Positions 12,251-24,070 of a DNA stretch of 64,000 nt are shown here, in pieces (the first letter of the stretch is position 1; each line of letters begins with the position of its first letter). The stretch is from positions 57,534,080 to 57,598,079 of the forward strand of contig NC_082694.2 in NCBI RefSeq assembly GCF_949987515.2. The letters run 5' to 3'. The position numbers and the translations under genes are program-made. A model generated the notes under the pieces. That model ran no database searches. It saw only the letters and a program-made list of their open reading frames with translations, and was not told the origin of the DNA. Source of the DNA: Delphinus delphis (Eukaryota > Chordata > Mammalia > Artiodactyla > Delphinidae).

Positions 12251-13769
12251 TGTAGTATAGATTAAGCATGCAAGATAAATATATCTATCACAAATCTGTA
12301 TATGTTTAGATATTCAGTATATGTCAAAAACGTCCAAACTATGTTCAGTAGGTGTTCAATAAAGCACTGACAGTCCAGCAGTACATCAAGATCATGGCAG
12401 CTTAATGACTGAAGAGCCTCAGTTTCCAGTGCAGCACAATTTAAGTGGCAAAAAGCAGATAAACAGCAACATCCCTTAAAAGCAGCAATATAAGGTTAAA
12501 ACAGAGATCAATGGATAGGGGAGGGAGGAGACTAGGACACTGGGGTAGGGGAAGAGTAGGAGAGGCACAATTCAAAAGTGTGGCACAAGGAGTCTGAACA
12601 GTTCTTATGAGAAAGAGTGGAACTTTTTCAGGTAACATTCAATTCAACTAGCTATTCTCTTTCCCCCAGAGCTACGGCTGGCTATAAAACCTTTTCCACC
12701 ACAGCAAGGTTATTATGCAGTGGTAGCATCGGACATATTTGTGGACTACATGACCAGCATATATTATCACTGGAAAAATCACTATGTCCTAATCCCCAGA
12801 GTATGATTGATAATTCAGTAGAGAAATGGATACACAGCAGAGCAACAGAAACGAGGCAGGTGTATATCTTTAAGACTATTTTAAACAACTGAATAGTCTC
12901 TGTAATTAGCAATCAAAACCAATTCAAGAAAATGCCTAGACAAATGTCAAATAATATAATAATAAAAAAAACCCACAAAAAACCCAGCAACAAAGAGAGA
13001 CACTAGGCAGGGAGAAAATAGACACGGTCCTCTCCCTTCCTAAGTTTTCACAACTGAGTTTTGGAGAATACAACCCATCTGTTCATCCCCTCTCCTGGCT
13101 TTTACCGACTGAAAACAGGTCTGTTAAAATAAGGTCTCATTCCCACTAGAGCGAAAGGGAGTGCTTTCCCTAGCCTTCCGTTCCCAAAGGACCTCAATTT
13201 GAGACTTCTCCAACACAGGTACAGAGATATGCTGACAGGATTGAAAGAAGGCGGATTCAACAACCTGAAGACTGTTTGCATTGCCAGTCTACACAACATT
13301 TGTGCATCATGAGTTAATAACTTTTTAGAATCCTTTAATTGTTTTGTAAAGAGTTAAGTTTATATCACATCTGTATGTTTATAAGGAGAATCATTCTATG
13401 TAAATGCTTAGAAAGTGGTCTTCTTAACCTGCTCAGTGTTTGGTGGTGGAAAGCCCAAGGGCTTCTTGCTTTTCATATCTAGTCATACATCAGGAGTCCA
13501 ACAAGATTACTGCCCACATTTCCATGCGGTATCCCCACCTCTGATTCATATAGTTCTATGGCTGTCAGAGCTTCCTATTTTACTAATAACTGCTTAGGGG
13601 TGGGGGTAGTTACTGAAGTGGAGTGAGTCCCTTTCTGGGTAAGTGAAATGAAAGCCTCTTTTCTTCCATAGAAAAGATAAAGTGGGGGGCAATTATTTTA
13701 CCGCTCTAATATTTACCAAAAACCTTCAGAAAAATAATTTGTTATAATATTATATATGCATGTATGTAT
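12251..13769. other. Unassigned DNA with possible splice acceptor
   Basis: No known repeat recognised. At 12645-12669 a pyrimidine-rich tract ends in cag, and two plus frames stay open beyond it (one to 12806, one to 12892). A purine-rich stretch lies at 12515-12560. No matching donor, conserved domain or second exon was found, so I do not call a gene. Confidence 0.35.
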
Positions 13770-13775
13770 ATATCT

Positions 13776-13817
<42 letters not shown>

Positions 13818-13818
13818 G
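13776..13818. repeat. (CA)n microsatellite
   Basis: About 17 uninterrupted CA units, preceded by AT-rich alternating sequence (13745-13778) and followed by tatatgg. Likely length-polymorphic. Confidence 0.95.
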
Positions 13819-14606
13819 GCATTGGTAACTGTGATGATTTTGTGAGGAGAGTGCCTATCTCAGTATCTGGCCCACGAAAGTCCTTAATGAAAATTCCTTC
13901 CTCCCACATGGGTATTTGTGTTTACAAGTGCAGTTTCCTTACACTTCCAGCACATATACATTACTGTTTGGTTTCATGAACTTCATAAATGCCATAATGT
14001 GGGGTTTAATCTTCTCGGATAAAATCAGTTGTCACTATGAACTCTCAAGTTGTATTATATTAGTACAGTGAGCTTCCTGAATGAGGTAGCCTAACTCAAC
14101 AATCAGAGTAAATATTTTTTGTGCTACTGCACTGGAACTGGTAATAACCAAGTTTCTAAAAATGCTGCCCAGGTAGAGTGCATCACTTAAACTAGAATGT
14201 CTTCAGGAATCAACCTGGCCTCAAGTATCTGTCACTTTCGTAAGGCAAAAATTGGTAAGTTCTAACTGTAATTATATTTGGAATGGGGTAAACTGGTGGC
14301 AAATAAGCCCTCAATGTTTATTCAGAGATAAGACAGACAGACAAATGTGCAGAGATAGAAAACGATATCTTCTCATTTCAAATCAAAGACAGAATTTAAA
14401 TGAAAAGAAGCAAACATATATTTTATTCTATTCAACCGTCCTGCAAAATTTGAGTTGCCCCATGGTGATACTCTGAACTACCGTGTTTGTTAGTCTTGCC
14501 TTGTAACATTAAATCTAGATTCTTGATGGTTAGGAAACAGGTTTGTTTTCTGAATGCCTCTGATTTTTAGGTTATCAGGGAGATTCTGGCAGTTGAATGT
14601 TGTATA
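13819..14606. other. Unassigned DNA
   Basis: No gene or identifiable repeat up to the target-site duplication of the inverted L1. Confidence 0.4.
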
Positions 14607-14622
14607 AAATGTTGGCATTTTT

Positions 14623-16103
14623 TAAAACAGACCTTTATTGGAGTATAAATGCTTTACAATGGTGTGTTAGTTTCTGCTGTATAACAAAGTGAATCAGCTA
14701 CATGTATACATATATCCCCATATCCCCTCCCTCTTGAGCCTCCCTCCCACCCTCCCTATCCCACCCCTCTAGGTTATCGCAAAGCACCAAGCTGATCTCC
14801 CTGTGCTATGCTGCTTCTTCCCACCAGCCAACTATTTTACATTCGGTAGCGTATATATGTTGACGCTACTCTCACTTTGCCCCAGTTTGCCCTCCCACCC
14901 CGTGTCAAGTCCCTTCTCTATGTCTATGTCTTTATTCCTGCCCTGCAGCTAGGTTCATCAGTACCATTTTTTTTTTTTAGACTCCATATATATGCGTTAG
15001 CATACGATATTTGTTTTTTTGATTTACTTCACTCTGTATGACAGGCTCTAGGTCCATCCATCTCACTACAAATAACTCAGTTTCGCTTCTCTTTATGGCT
15101 GAGCAATATTCCATTGTATATATGTGCCACATCTTCTTTATCCATTTGTCTGTCTATGGACATTTAGGTTGCTACCATGTCCTGTCTATTGTAACTAGAG
15201 CTGCAATGAACATTATGGTGCATGACTCTTTTTGAATTCTGGTTTTCTCAGGGTATATGCCCAGTAGTGGGATTGCTGGGTCATATGGTAGCTTTATTTT
15301 TAGTTTTGTAAGGAACCTCCATATTGTTTTCCATAGTGGCTGTATCAATTTACATTCCCACCAACAGGGCAGGAGGGTTCCCTTTTCACCACACCCTCTC
15401 CAGCATTTATTGTTTCTAGATTTTTTGATAATGGCCATTCTGACCAGCGTGAGGTGATACCTCATTGTAATTTTGATTTGCATTTCTCTAATAATTAATG
15501 ATGTTGAGCATCCTTTCATGTGCCTCTTCGCCATCTGTATGACTTCTTGGGAAAATGTCTATTTAGGTCTTCCACTCATTTTTTACCTGATTGCTTGTTT
15601 TTTTGGTATTGAGCTGTTTGTATATTTTAAAGATTAATCCTTTGTCTGTTGTTTCATTTGCAAATATTTTCTGCCATTCTGAGGGCTGTCTTTTTGTCTT
15701 GTATATGGTTTCCTTTACTGTGCAAAAGCTTTTAAGTTTAATTAAGTCCCATTTGTTTATTTTTGTCTTTATTTCCATTACTCTAGGAGGTGGGTCAAAA
15801 AAGATCTTGCTGTGGTTTATGTCAAAGAGGGTTTTTCCTATGTTTTCCTCTAAGAAAGAGTTTTATAGTATCTGGTCTTACATTTAAGTCTTTATCCATT
15901 TTGAGTTTATTTTTGTGTATGGTGTTAGGTAGTGTTCTAATTTCATTCTTTTACATGTAGCTGTCCAGTTTGCCCAGCACCACTTATTGAAGAGGCTGTC
16001 TTTTCTCCATTATATGTTCTTGCCTCCTTAGTCATAAATTAGGTGCCCATATGTGCGTGGGTTTATTTCTGGGCATTCTATCCTGTACCACTGATAAATT
16101 GAT
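14623..16103 (-). pseudogene. L1 3' piece: ORF2 C-terminus and 3' UTR
   Basis: The 3' UTR occupies roughly 14623-14990. Antisense ORF2 C-terminal coding continues to 16103. The frame at 15172-15534 reads the C-terminal cysteine motif [20 protein letters not shown], in which the usual histidine of the CCHC set is replaced by proline, and then [13 protein letters not shown]. Frameshifts split it from the frame at 15563-15778 ([16 protein letters not shown] region). Non-functional. Younger in appearance than the L1 copies at 4.3 and 11 kb. Confidence 0.88.
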
Positions 16104-17657
16104 AAACCTTTAGCCAGACTCATCAAGAAAAAAAGGGAGAAGATGCAAATCAATAAAATTAGAAATGAAAAAGGAGAAATCACAACTGACACCACAGAAA
16201 TACAAAGGATTATAAGAGACTACTACAAACAACTATATGCCAATAAAATGGACAACCACGAAGAAATGGACAAATTCTTGGAAAGGTACAATTTTCCAAG
16301 ACTGAACCAGGAAGAATTATATAAACAAACCTATCACAAGTAATGAAATTGAGACTGTGATTAAAAATCTTCCAACAAACAAAAGTCCAGGACCAGATGG
16401 CCTCACAGGTAAATCCTATCAAACATTCAGAGAAAAGATAACACCCATCCTTCTCAAACTCTTCCAAAAAAATTGCAGAGGGAGAAACACTCCCAAATTC
16501 ATTCTATGAAGCCACCATCACCCTGATACCAAAACCAGAAAAAGATATCACAAAAAAAGAAAATTATAGACCAATATCACTGATGAACATACATGCAAAA
16601 ATCCTGAACAAAATACTAGCAAACAGAATCCAACAGCACATTAAAAGGGTAATACACCATGATCAAGTGGGATTTATCCCAGGGATGCAAGGATTCTTCA
16701 ATATACGTAAACCAATCAATGTGATACACCACATTAACAAATTAAGGAATAAAAACCATATGATCATCTCAATAGATGAAGAAAAAACTTCTGAGAAAAT
16801 TCAACACCATTTTATGATAAAAACTCTCCAGAAAGTGGCATAGAGGGAACCTACCTCAACATAATAAAGGCCATATATGACAAACCCACAGCAAGCATCA
16901 TACTCAATGGTGAAAAACTGAAAGCATTTCCACTAAGATCAGGAATAATACAAGGATGTCCAGTCTCGCCACTCTTATTCAACATAGTTTGGGAAGTCCT
17001 AGCCACAGCAATCAGAGAAGAAAAAGAAATAAAAGGAATCCAAATTGGAAAAAGAAGAAGTAAAACTGTCACTGTTTGCCGATGACGTGATACTATACGT
17101 AGAAAATTCTAAAGATGCCATCAGAAAACTACTAGAACTAATCAATGAATTTGGTAAGGTTGCAGGATACATAGTTAATACACAGAAATCTCTGGCATTC
17201 CTATACACCAACAATGAAAAATCAGAAAGAGAAATTAAGGAAACACCCCCATTTACTATTGCAACAAAAAGAATAAAATACCTAGGAATAAATCTGCCTT
17301 AGGAGGCAAAAGACTTGTACTAGAAAATTATAAAACACTGGTGAAACAAATCAAAGATGACATAAAGAGATGGAGAAATATACCATGTTCTTGGGTTGGA
17401 AGAATCAATATTGTGAAAATAACTATACTACCCAAAGCAATCTACAGATTCAGTGCAATCGCTATCAAACTACCAATGGCATTCTTCACAGAATTAAAAC
17501 AAAAAATTGTACAATTCATATGGAAACACAAAAGGCCCCAAATAGCCAAAGCAATCTTGAGAAAGAAAAATGGAGTTGGAGGAATCAGGCTCCTCAACTT
17601 CAGACTATACCACAAAGCTACAGTAATCAAGACACTATGGTACTGGCACAAAAACAG
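16104..17657 (+). pseudogene. L1 5' piece: ORF2 reverse-transcriptase region
   Basis: Sense ORF2 from just after the endonuclease domain through the reverse transcriptase. Landmarks are [20 protein letters not shown] (16143-16343), an [20 protein letters not shown] segment (16583-16843), the catalytic FADD motif (codons 17075-17086) and an [20 protein letters not shown] stretch (17341-17679). It is broken into at least four frames. One visible cause is an extra A near 17050 (ggaaaaagaagaag here, ggaaaagaagaag in the copy at 36.67 kb). Non-functional. Confidence 0.9.
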
Positions 17658-17673
17658 AAATGTTGGCATTTTT

Positions 17674-18431
17674 ATATAACTTTGTTCCCATGGTCTAAGG
17701 GTGTGATGCATTTATAATTTACAACAAGCATAAATATTAACCAAATAATCATTTCAGGGAAGAATAGTGCAGGCCAATTCACCTCCCAAAGTCCATTACT
17801 AGACCTAGATAGTGGAGATGAAACTCCCCGGGATATTGTGTGAAGAGTGATATGGAGCCAGGTATGTAACCACTAACCAAAAGTCAAAATAGCTGCTGGT
17901 GACTGACTAAGAGAAAACACTAATGGTTAAAACTTACTTTTATATGTAAAAAACAGAAAATAATGCAGTAGGTGCTTTATTGACTTGTAAGCAGGAATCT
18001 CTTTAAGCTATGTCATAATATAGCTTTTAAATGTGTGTGCAGTCAATGCTAGAACCATAACAAAGCCAGTCAATTTTCATGAATGTAGTCATTAATTAAA
18101 AGAGAAAGTAGGTGTACTGGCAACATAAATTCCATATAATCCACTTGTAGGGTAGGGGAGTGGTGTAGAAGAACTGATATTAAGATAAAGAGAGTAGCTC
18201 TGAGAACCTGGCTTAGGAGAGAAGAGATTTTCCAGCACAAAAATGTAGAAATGGTATTTCATTCAATGAAGCCAAAGATGGAAGAAGAAACCCCAGTAGA
18301 ATATTTAGCATTGTGTATATTTTTTACATGATGTTATTTCTATGTCTTATTGTGCCTTATACTTTTTCCTCCATTTTCCACTCAAAATCTAGCATAACAT
18401 TATGTACAGTTTGACTGTCATTTACAGTAAT
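17674..18431. other. Unassigned DNA
   Basis: Pre-insertion flank of the inverted L1. No gene or repeat recognised. Confidence 0.4.
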
Positions 18432-18565
18432 ATATTAAGAGCACTGGCTAGTGGGGCAAAGATTTGGATCTCAGCTCCCAACTTATCACTGACTTGGTAC
18501 CTGACTTTGATATGTTTATACATAACAGTGCCTCAATTTCAATCTCTTCATTTGCAAAAGCAAAA
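18432..18565 (+). repeat. MIR SINE remnant
   Basis: Forward MIR: taagagcactggctagtggg, gatttggatctcagctccca, a degraded core, then cagtgcctcaatttcaatct and cttcatttgcaaaagc (from the cctcagtttcctcatctgtaaa part of the family). Confidence 0.65.
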
Positions 18566-20239
18566 AGACTAAGAACTAAAGGATTGGTTACACTCAATCC
18601 TAATAATTATGAGACCAGACAACTGAGAGGACCCCATCAGACATCTTTCTTTCCTAATCAGAAGAGCCTTCAAGTTTTATAAAGAGAAGAAGGCATGACC
18701 CACTTATCTAGTTTACCTCTCTTCTTTAATACAGTTCTGCAATTAGATCCTATAAATCAACACCTCCAGGAGGAGAAAGTGATTATAGTCCTTGTCCTTA
18801 AATATCTTTCTTAGGAGCTAAATGACAACATGAATTCAAGGAAACTGTAGGTTTCCTTCCATACAACTGAGATTGGGATTATGAATGAAGTGAATTTTTT
18901 AAGTGAAGGGATTTTAAGGAAGTAAAGCTGAGTCGCTGGCTTTATCCTCTGCTCTTTGGTATATGTGTCCTTACTTTGAAGATAAATAATGTTAAACACT
19001 CTGTTCTCTGGCTTTTTCAGGTGTAGCTCTGCCTCCATGCTTCTACTCCTGAGAGCTCCTTTACCATTCCTAGTCTTTTGTTTCTTGAATTTTCTTGATC
19101 CTTTAGGACTTACATCAAGCACCAAGTCCTCTTTTATCTCCCACATTTTGGCCTGTACTGGTCTCCACCTGTTGAACAGCCTTGAACACTTACATCTGTA
19201 TCATTCTGCTGATTTATATACCCTGGGGTCTCTGTTTGCAGCTAGGCAAAGTTATCTTCCAAATTATATAGGGGGTCCTTCACTGCAGAGAATATATGTT
19301 AGATATTTTGTTTCTTTAATTTCATAGTACTTAACTCAAAAATGGGGATATAGTGTTCAAATACATAGATTCTTAACCTTTAGACCTAGAACTGGCTTAA
19401 TATAGTTACATACCCCAATATATATATAAATTTGTTTATATGTTACATACCTGTACACTATACTTTTATGTGCATTATAAAACATGCAAAAATTGAAATC
19501 ATATTAATGCTGTTCAATATAAATGGAAGTTCTAAAATTTTGTTTCCAAACACTAATAAATCACCTCTAGCACTGGCTTTAGAGATCACTGATTTACAAG
19601 AGATCTTTTCAAAATAGGCTCTTAGGAGCTTAGAGGTTTGTACAGAGATTCCTTAGAGACTGTTTCGGGGTGAAAAAAGGCAGCTGCAGAGACAGCTCTG
19701 ATGTTTTCCACTTGCTACCCACCCACACTCATTTGCTCCAATCAGGTAACTTCATTATTTACTTTTTTCATACTAGGGATTTATGAAATATTGTTTATGA
19801 ACAAAGAGTTTTACTACAAATCATGTATTTTAAAATCATAATATGAATTATTATTTCATTTTAAAATATATACACACAGTGAATAATTTATCAAGGTCAT
19901 GCCAATTAAAGGTTAATAACAAACTCTTAGTTGTTTGCAATAAAGCCCATCGCATTTCATTTATTTAAGAAATATTTTCCAAGACCTATTATGTATCAGC
20001 GCAGAGACTCCTAATCTGTTGCATTTTTTACTACATCGCTCCTTCCCTAAACACAAGGAAAAATAGTAAAGGTTATGGAATTGCGTTTAGGAAATCACTT
20101 TAAAGTTTCAAAGTGGGCTAATACTACTGTTCACTCAAATAGATACAAATTAAAATACTGATTCTATTTACAATTCAGAAAAAGTAGGGGAACCTTAGCA
20201 CCTTCCAACGCTAAAGCTAGAAGTACAATTTGAGAGAGT
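18566..20239. other. Unassigned AT-rich DNA
   Basis: No gene. The open frames at 18811-19146 (-) and 18989-19327 (+) overlap on opposite strands and have no recognisable domains. Near 19970 a short ttccaagacctattatgtat resembles the opening of old interspersed repeats but is too short to name. Confidence 0.4.
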
Positions 20240-20745
20240 TTTAAAGAGAGAATTTAGAAGTGTCAATCAAAAATTAAAATACGCATATCCTTTTACCCAA
20301 GAATTCTACTTCTAGTGATGTACACTGCAGAAAACTAGACATTTGCACACACCACTCTTCATCAGTGAAAACTTGGAGAAATGTGCATATAGAGAAAAAC
20401 TAATAGATGCATCAATTTTCTGGACTAATGTAACAATAAAAAATAACATTTCTTTAGGTTTTAGGAAATGAAAAAAATAATTAGCCAGTGAAAAAAGGAA
20501 GACATGGCAATCTATGTGGTAGGGTCTCATTTGTGTACTCCTCCACACTGAAACAACACAAGAATATAGGGTTAATTTTTGTAAACGTGAGTGTGTCTGT
20601 GTGTGTGTGTGCACATACACCAAAATTTAACAACAGTGACCTACAGAGAGAAAAGTGGAATGATTTGGAGCAAAGAGAAGCTCTTGCTTTTCACTCTAAT
20701 TTTTCTTTTTGTTTGAACTATTACAAAAGGCTGCTTTCTTTTCGT
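20240..20745 (+). mobile_element. LINE-1 3' end (L1ME-like, very old)
   Basis: Degraded. It shows the ORF2 C-terminal signature (ccttttacccaagaattcta, cttctagtgatgtacactgc), then a 3' UTR with gtagggtctcatttgtgtac, a short (TG)n at 20590-20612, and a tail region tttcactctaatttttcttt / gtttgaactattac. Multiple stops. Assigned by landmark order only. Confidence 0.5.
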
Positions 20746-21044
20746 AATTTAAACAGCTAATAGACACACTGAAATATACACACTCATGTTCTCTCTTTCT
20801 GTTGTGCACATACACACACAAAGACATAATTTTAGACCTAAAGATTGAGTGCAAAATAATAAAATGATTGGTTTGGAGTAAAAACCAAGAATTAATAATA
20901 GCCATAATTGCGAAGGTGGGGATAAAAAAGGTCTTTGAAACTTTCCTCTCCTTGACAAAATCTTCCTTAGCCCGTCAATTCTTCACGGATACCAACCACA
21001 TAAATGGGTGGGAAAGAGAGGCAAGAAATGAAATGGAATGGTAA

Positions 21045-21245
21045 GTACTTAACTATGCACCAAGCAACATGGCTAACACTTTACCTATATCATCTCATTT
21101 AATTCTCATTCCTTCACAGTGAGGTAAGTTTTACTATTTTCCTTTATAGATGAGGTATTTGAGACTCAAAGAGGCTAAGTAACTTGTTCAAGGTTACAAC
21201 TAGAAACTCCTGAAGCCAGAATTTCAGGTGAGCTATAGTCTAAAA
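21045..21245 (-). repeat. MIR SINE, well preserved
   Basis: Clear reverse MIR: actatgcaccaagcaacatg, acctatatcatctcatttaa, tttatagatgaggtatttga, actcaaagaggctaagtaac, ttgttcaaggttacaactag. This is the best-preserved MIR in the window. Confidence 0.85.
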
Positions 21246-22865
21246 TCAGCCTTATTAGTCAAGGTCTCAACAGGAATGATACCCTTGAATTGTATAATTT
21301 GCAGAAGACTTTAGAGAAGGGTCTATTTATTAAAATTTGGGCATGATGTAGGGAAGCCACAAAGTATAGTGCCTTTCCCAGGACCGGTAACCTCCAAAAC
21401 TGAAAGGCCAGAGAGTAGGAGTGGTTATGGGAATCTGGAAGCCCGTCTCTTTGGAGAAGCCAGCTATGGGAGCTGTGACCTTCCCGCCTCTCTCAGGAAG
21501 TTCTAATCACTTAGAGTAATAGAATGTCAGTGTGTTAAGGGGTTCCTCTTGTAATTACCTCTGACTTGGCATAGCCTTATTTTAGCACAGCCTAATGAAT
21601 GAGGAATTAAAGGGCTCAGGTCACCAATCTAGGTTCTGTTGCTAATTTACAAGTATCACTCTCTGAAGATTTCATTCCCTTAGACAAGATATTTCAACCT
21701 TCTTTTAAAACCGTTTCCTTTTATGAATCTCCACAGTGATATTGTGAATGCATTGGTATGGCCTGTTCTCTAGAACCATCCAGTAATTGGATAAGCCAAG
21801 AAATTGGTTCTGCCCCTTTCTTGTTTCTATTTCCTGATTGAGAACAGTCCACTGTTCATTAGGGTCTCTTCAGGAAGGGAAGCCCAAAAGAAAAGTAAGT
21901 AGGAAATCACCCACTTATTTGGTCCTCTTATGAACACAGGAACTTAAGAAAGGGACCTAAAACAGTAGAAAAATAAAAGTATTTAAATATGACCATGGCA
22001 TCACATGAACAAAGGATAAATTGAGTATTGGCATACATAGAAGCTATTGTGAGGGGAAGAATCCTAGACCAGCAGACAGAATTTATGAGATTAAGAAAAT
22101 GTTTTATTTAATGAGAGATTATGTGTTTGAAGTGAGGGTGATTTATACTAAAAACTTGTGTACATAATAGGAAAATGAAATGAATGAATTTGAGTTTCTA
22201 CTTTAGTTAAATCAGAAAAAAGAGAAAAGCACAAAAGGCTAAAGTTTGTGAAAAATGTAAGACAAAAAGGATTTTTTAAAATAGGAAGCATTAAACCACT
22301 AGAGATTAGGAAAAGAAATTTCTCATTAGTATCCAACTCAAAGAATTCAGAAGAGGGATCATAACAATGTACTGAAAGGACAATGACATTTTAAAGAGTA
22401 GAGTTATTTAAACACAGGTGAGCTAACAAAAACTGTTAAGAAAATGTTCTCTCCTTTGAATTCTAAAACTATACCTGAATTGGTAAAACTTGCAAAATGG
22501 TTTTCAACCACATATAAGTAGAATATAGAATATCCGTTTATAGTATTGAATACTCCCCACAATGGTTTGCACTTTTCACAGTAAATATACCTGCAGTTGA
22601 GTATGTTTACGTATGCTCTGAAAATTGTCCTCAGTTCTCAGTATGCTCCGCACAAGTGGCAAAGTAAACAATCCTACCCTTTCTTTGAGGAAGGCGCAGG
22701 CAGACATTTAACATGAGTCTGGTCATCAGAATTTCCTTTAATGCCAACAGACAAAAGGTAGCAAGTGCAAAATTGTGACGACCTTGGTATCTCCATGGCA
22801 CCGCCATCCCCACAGGCAGATAAGAGAGCATTATGCCTATAAGTCAGAATAGAACCTCCCATTGA
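21246..22865. other. Unassigned DNA
   Basis: No gene. 21260-21500 (gtctcaacaggaatgatacc ... ccgcctctctcaggaag) has the feel of a very old interspersed repeat but I cannot name it. The rest is featureless. Confidence 0.35.
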
Positions 22866-22955
22866 TTGACTATGACTGTGAGCGAGTTACTTAAACTCTT
22901 TCATTCTAGTTTCTGCATTGACAAAAATTGGAATAATAGCACTTTCCAAGGCTGC
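22866..22955 (+). repeat. MIR SINE core fragment
   Basis: Matches the MIR core region: gactgtgagcgagttactta, aactctttcattctagtttc, then acaaaaattggaataatagc. Interrupted downstream by the microsatellite tract. Confidence 0.6.
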
Positions 22956-23010
22956 TGCACACAGCTACACAGGCTGTGCACTGCACAAAACCAAAGGATG
23001 CCACCAGGCA

Positions 23011-23011
<1 letters not shown>

Positions 23012-23071
<60 letters not shown>

Positions 23072-23148
23072 TTGTATATATAGGTATACATATATACCTA
23101 TATATACATTTGTATATTTTATATATATCTATGTCTATATCGATACCT
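23012..23148. repeat. Compound (TA)n(TG)n microsatellite
   Basis: About 18 TA units (23012-23047), then 12 TG units to 23071, then further alternating AT sequence containing the palindrome tataggtat/atacctata (23080-23102). The frames translating as alternating isoleucine-tyrosine are artefacts of this repeat. Confidence 0.95.
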
Positions 23149-23940
23149 ATCTCCTATTGTTTCTTTCTCTGGAGAACTCTTATACAACACTTGACAAGTT
23201 AAGTTGATTTAAAAAAATGATATTGAATTTGAATGAACAAAAAAAGAAGTCTGGTGAAGGAGTCAATCACTATATCCCTACTCCAAGAAAAAAACAGTAT
23301 ATATTTAAATGTTTTATGTGCAAGCATAATGTTTAAGTGTTTATCATAAGTTCTGACTCTAATTGACTTGTTCAAATAACAAAAGAATTCAGGTCCAAAT
23401 TTAATAAGAGAATGTAGGGTTCTTCTGTGTATACCTAGTTATCATGACCTGCCAACCTGAAGTTTATCATAAAATAGTGACCCGGAGCTTATTTTTCAAA
23501 ACTTTCATAGCAGAATTCATGCATCCAATGCCCAAATGATGAGTGCATTTTGCACAAGCTATAAATCTATCTAACTTTCTATCTTCAAGTATATAGCTAT
23601 TACTATGAAAAGTTTTATGATGAATCTTTGAGATTTGCTTTGTGAATCACTTTGAAAGACACACAAAATTTTTATTATATTATGACCATTCTATGTTTTG
23701 TATCTAAAAACATGTACAAGCCTCGGAACTCCCCCTCCTCAGATTCTCCAAATCTGAATACAAATAATTAGAGCTGTTTAAAAAAAAAAAACAAACCACC
23801 ATTAAGTGATATTCTTGCACATGCTCTGGAGAAAATTCCAAAAGGAATTTATTAAGATTATGTTTGCAAAGAAATTTGTGTTTTCCTCATGTAAAACCTG
23901 TCAAGGTAAGTATTTTGTAAGGGCAGCATTTATTAGCTCA
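23149..23940. other. Unassigned DNA
   Basis: No gene or clear repeat. Contains a short A-run (23780-23791). Confidence 0.4.
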
Positions 23941-24069
23941 ATTTGCTTAGAATAAAGTCACAGTCTCTTATATTCTTCCTAATTCAAGTATGAATTCAAA
24001 CTATTATTTGCTTAGAATAAAGTCACATTCTCTTATATTCTTCCTAATTCAAGTATGAATTCAAACTAT
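23941..24069 (+). repeat. 65-bp tandem duplication
   Basis: Two head-to-tail copies, 23941-24005 and 24006-24069, starting atttgcttagaataaagtca and differing by one base (cacagtctc against cacattctc). Near-identity implies a recent event. Confidence 0.95.
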
Positions 24070-24070
24070 C

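Larger units (their letters stand above)
14607..17673 (-). mobile_element. LINE-1 insertion with 5' inversion (twin priming)
   Basis: One L1 insertion in two opposed pieces, bounded by a perfect 16-bp duplication, aaatgttggcattttt (14607-14622 and 17658-17673). The 3' piece (14623-16103) is antisense; the 5' piece (16104-17657) is sense. The pieces meet at nearly the same point of ORF2: the sense piece ends ...ggcacaaaaacag and the antisense piece starts just downstream, at the DRIE.PEINP region. This is the known twin-priming product. The element is 5'-truncated after the endonuclease domain. The right-hand copy is followed by atataac, which fits an L1 endonuclease TTTT/A target. Confidence 0.93.

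Noticed and set aside
18811..19327. Opposed 111- and 112-codon frames
   Set aside because: They overlap on opposite strands, have no recognisable domain and no neighbouring exons.
23941..24069. Regular repeats considered as a CRISPR-like array
   Set aside because: Only two abutting copies with no spacers, in a mammalian genome; a plain tandem duplication.
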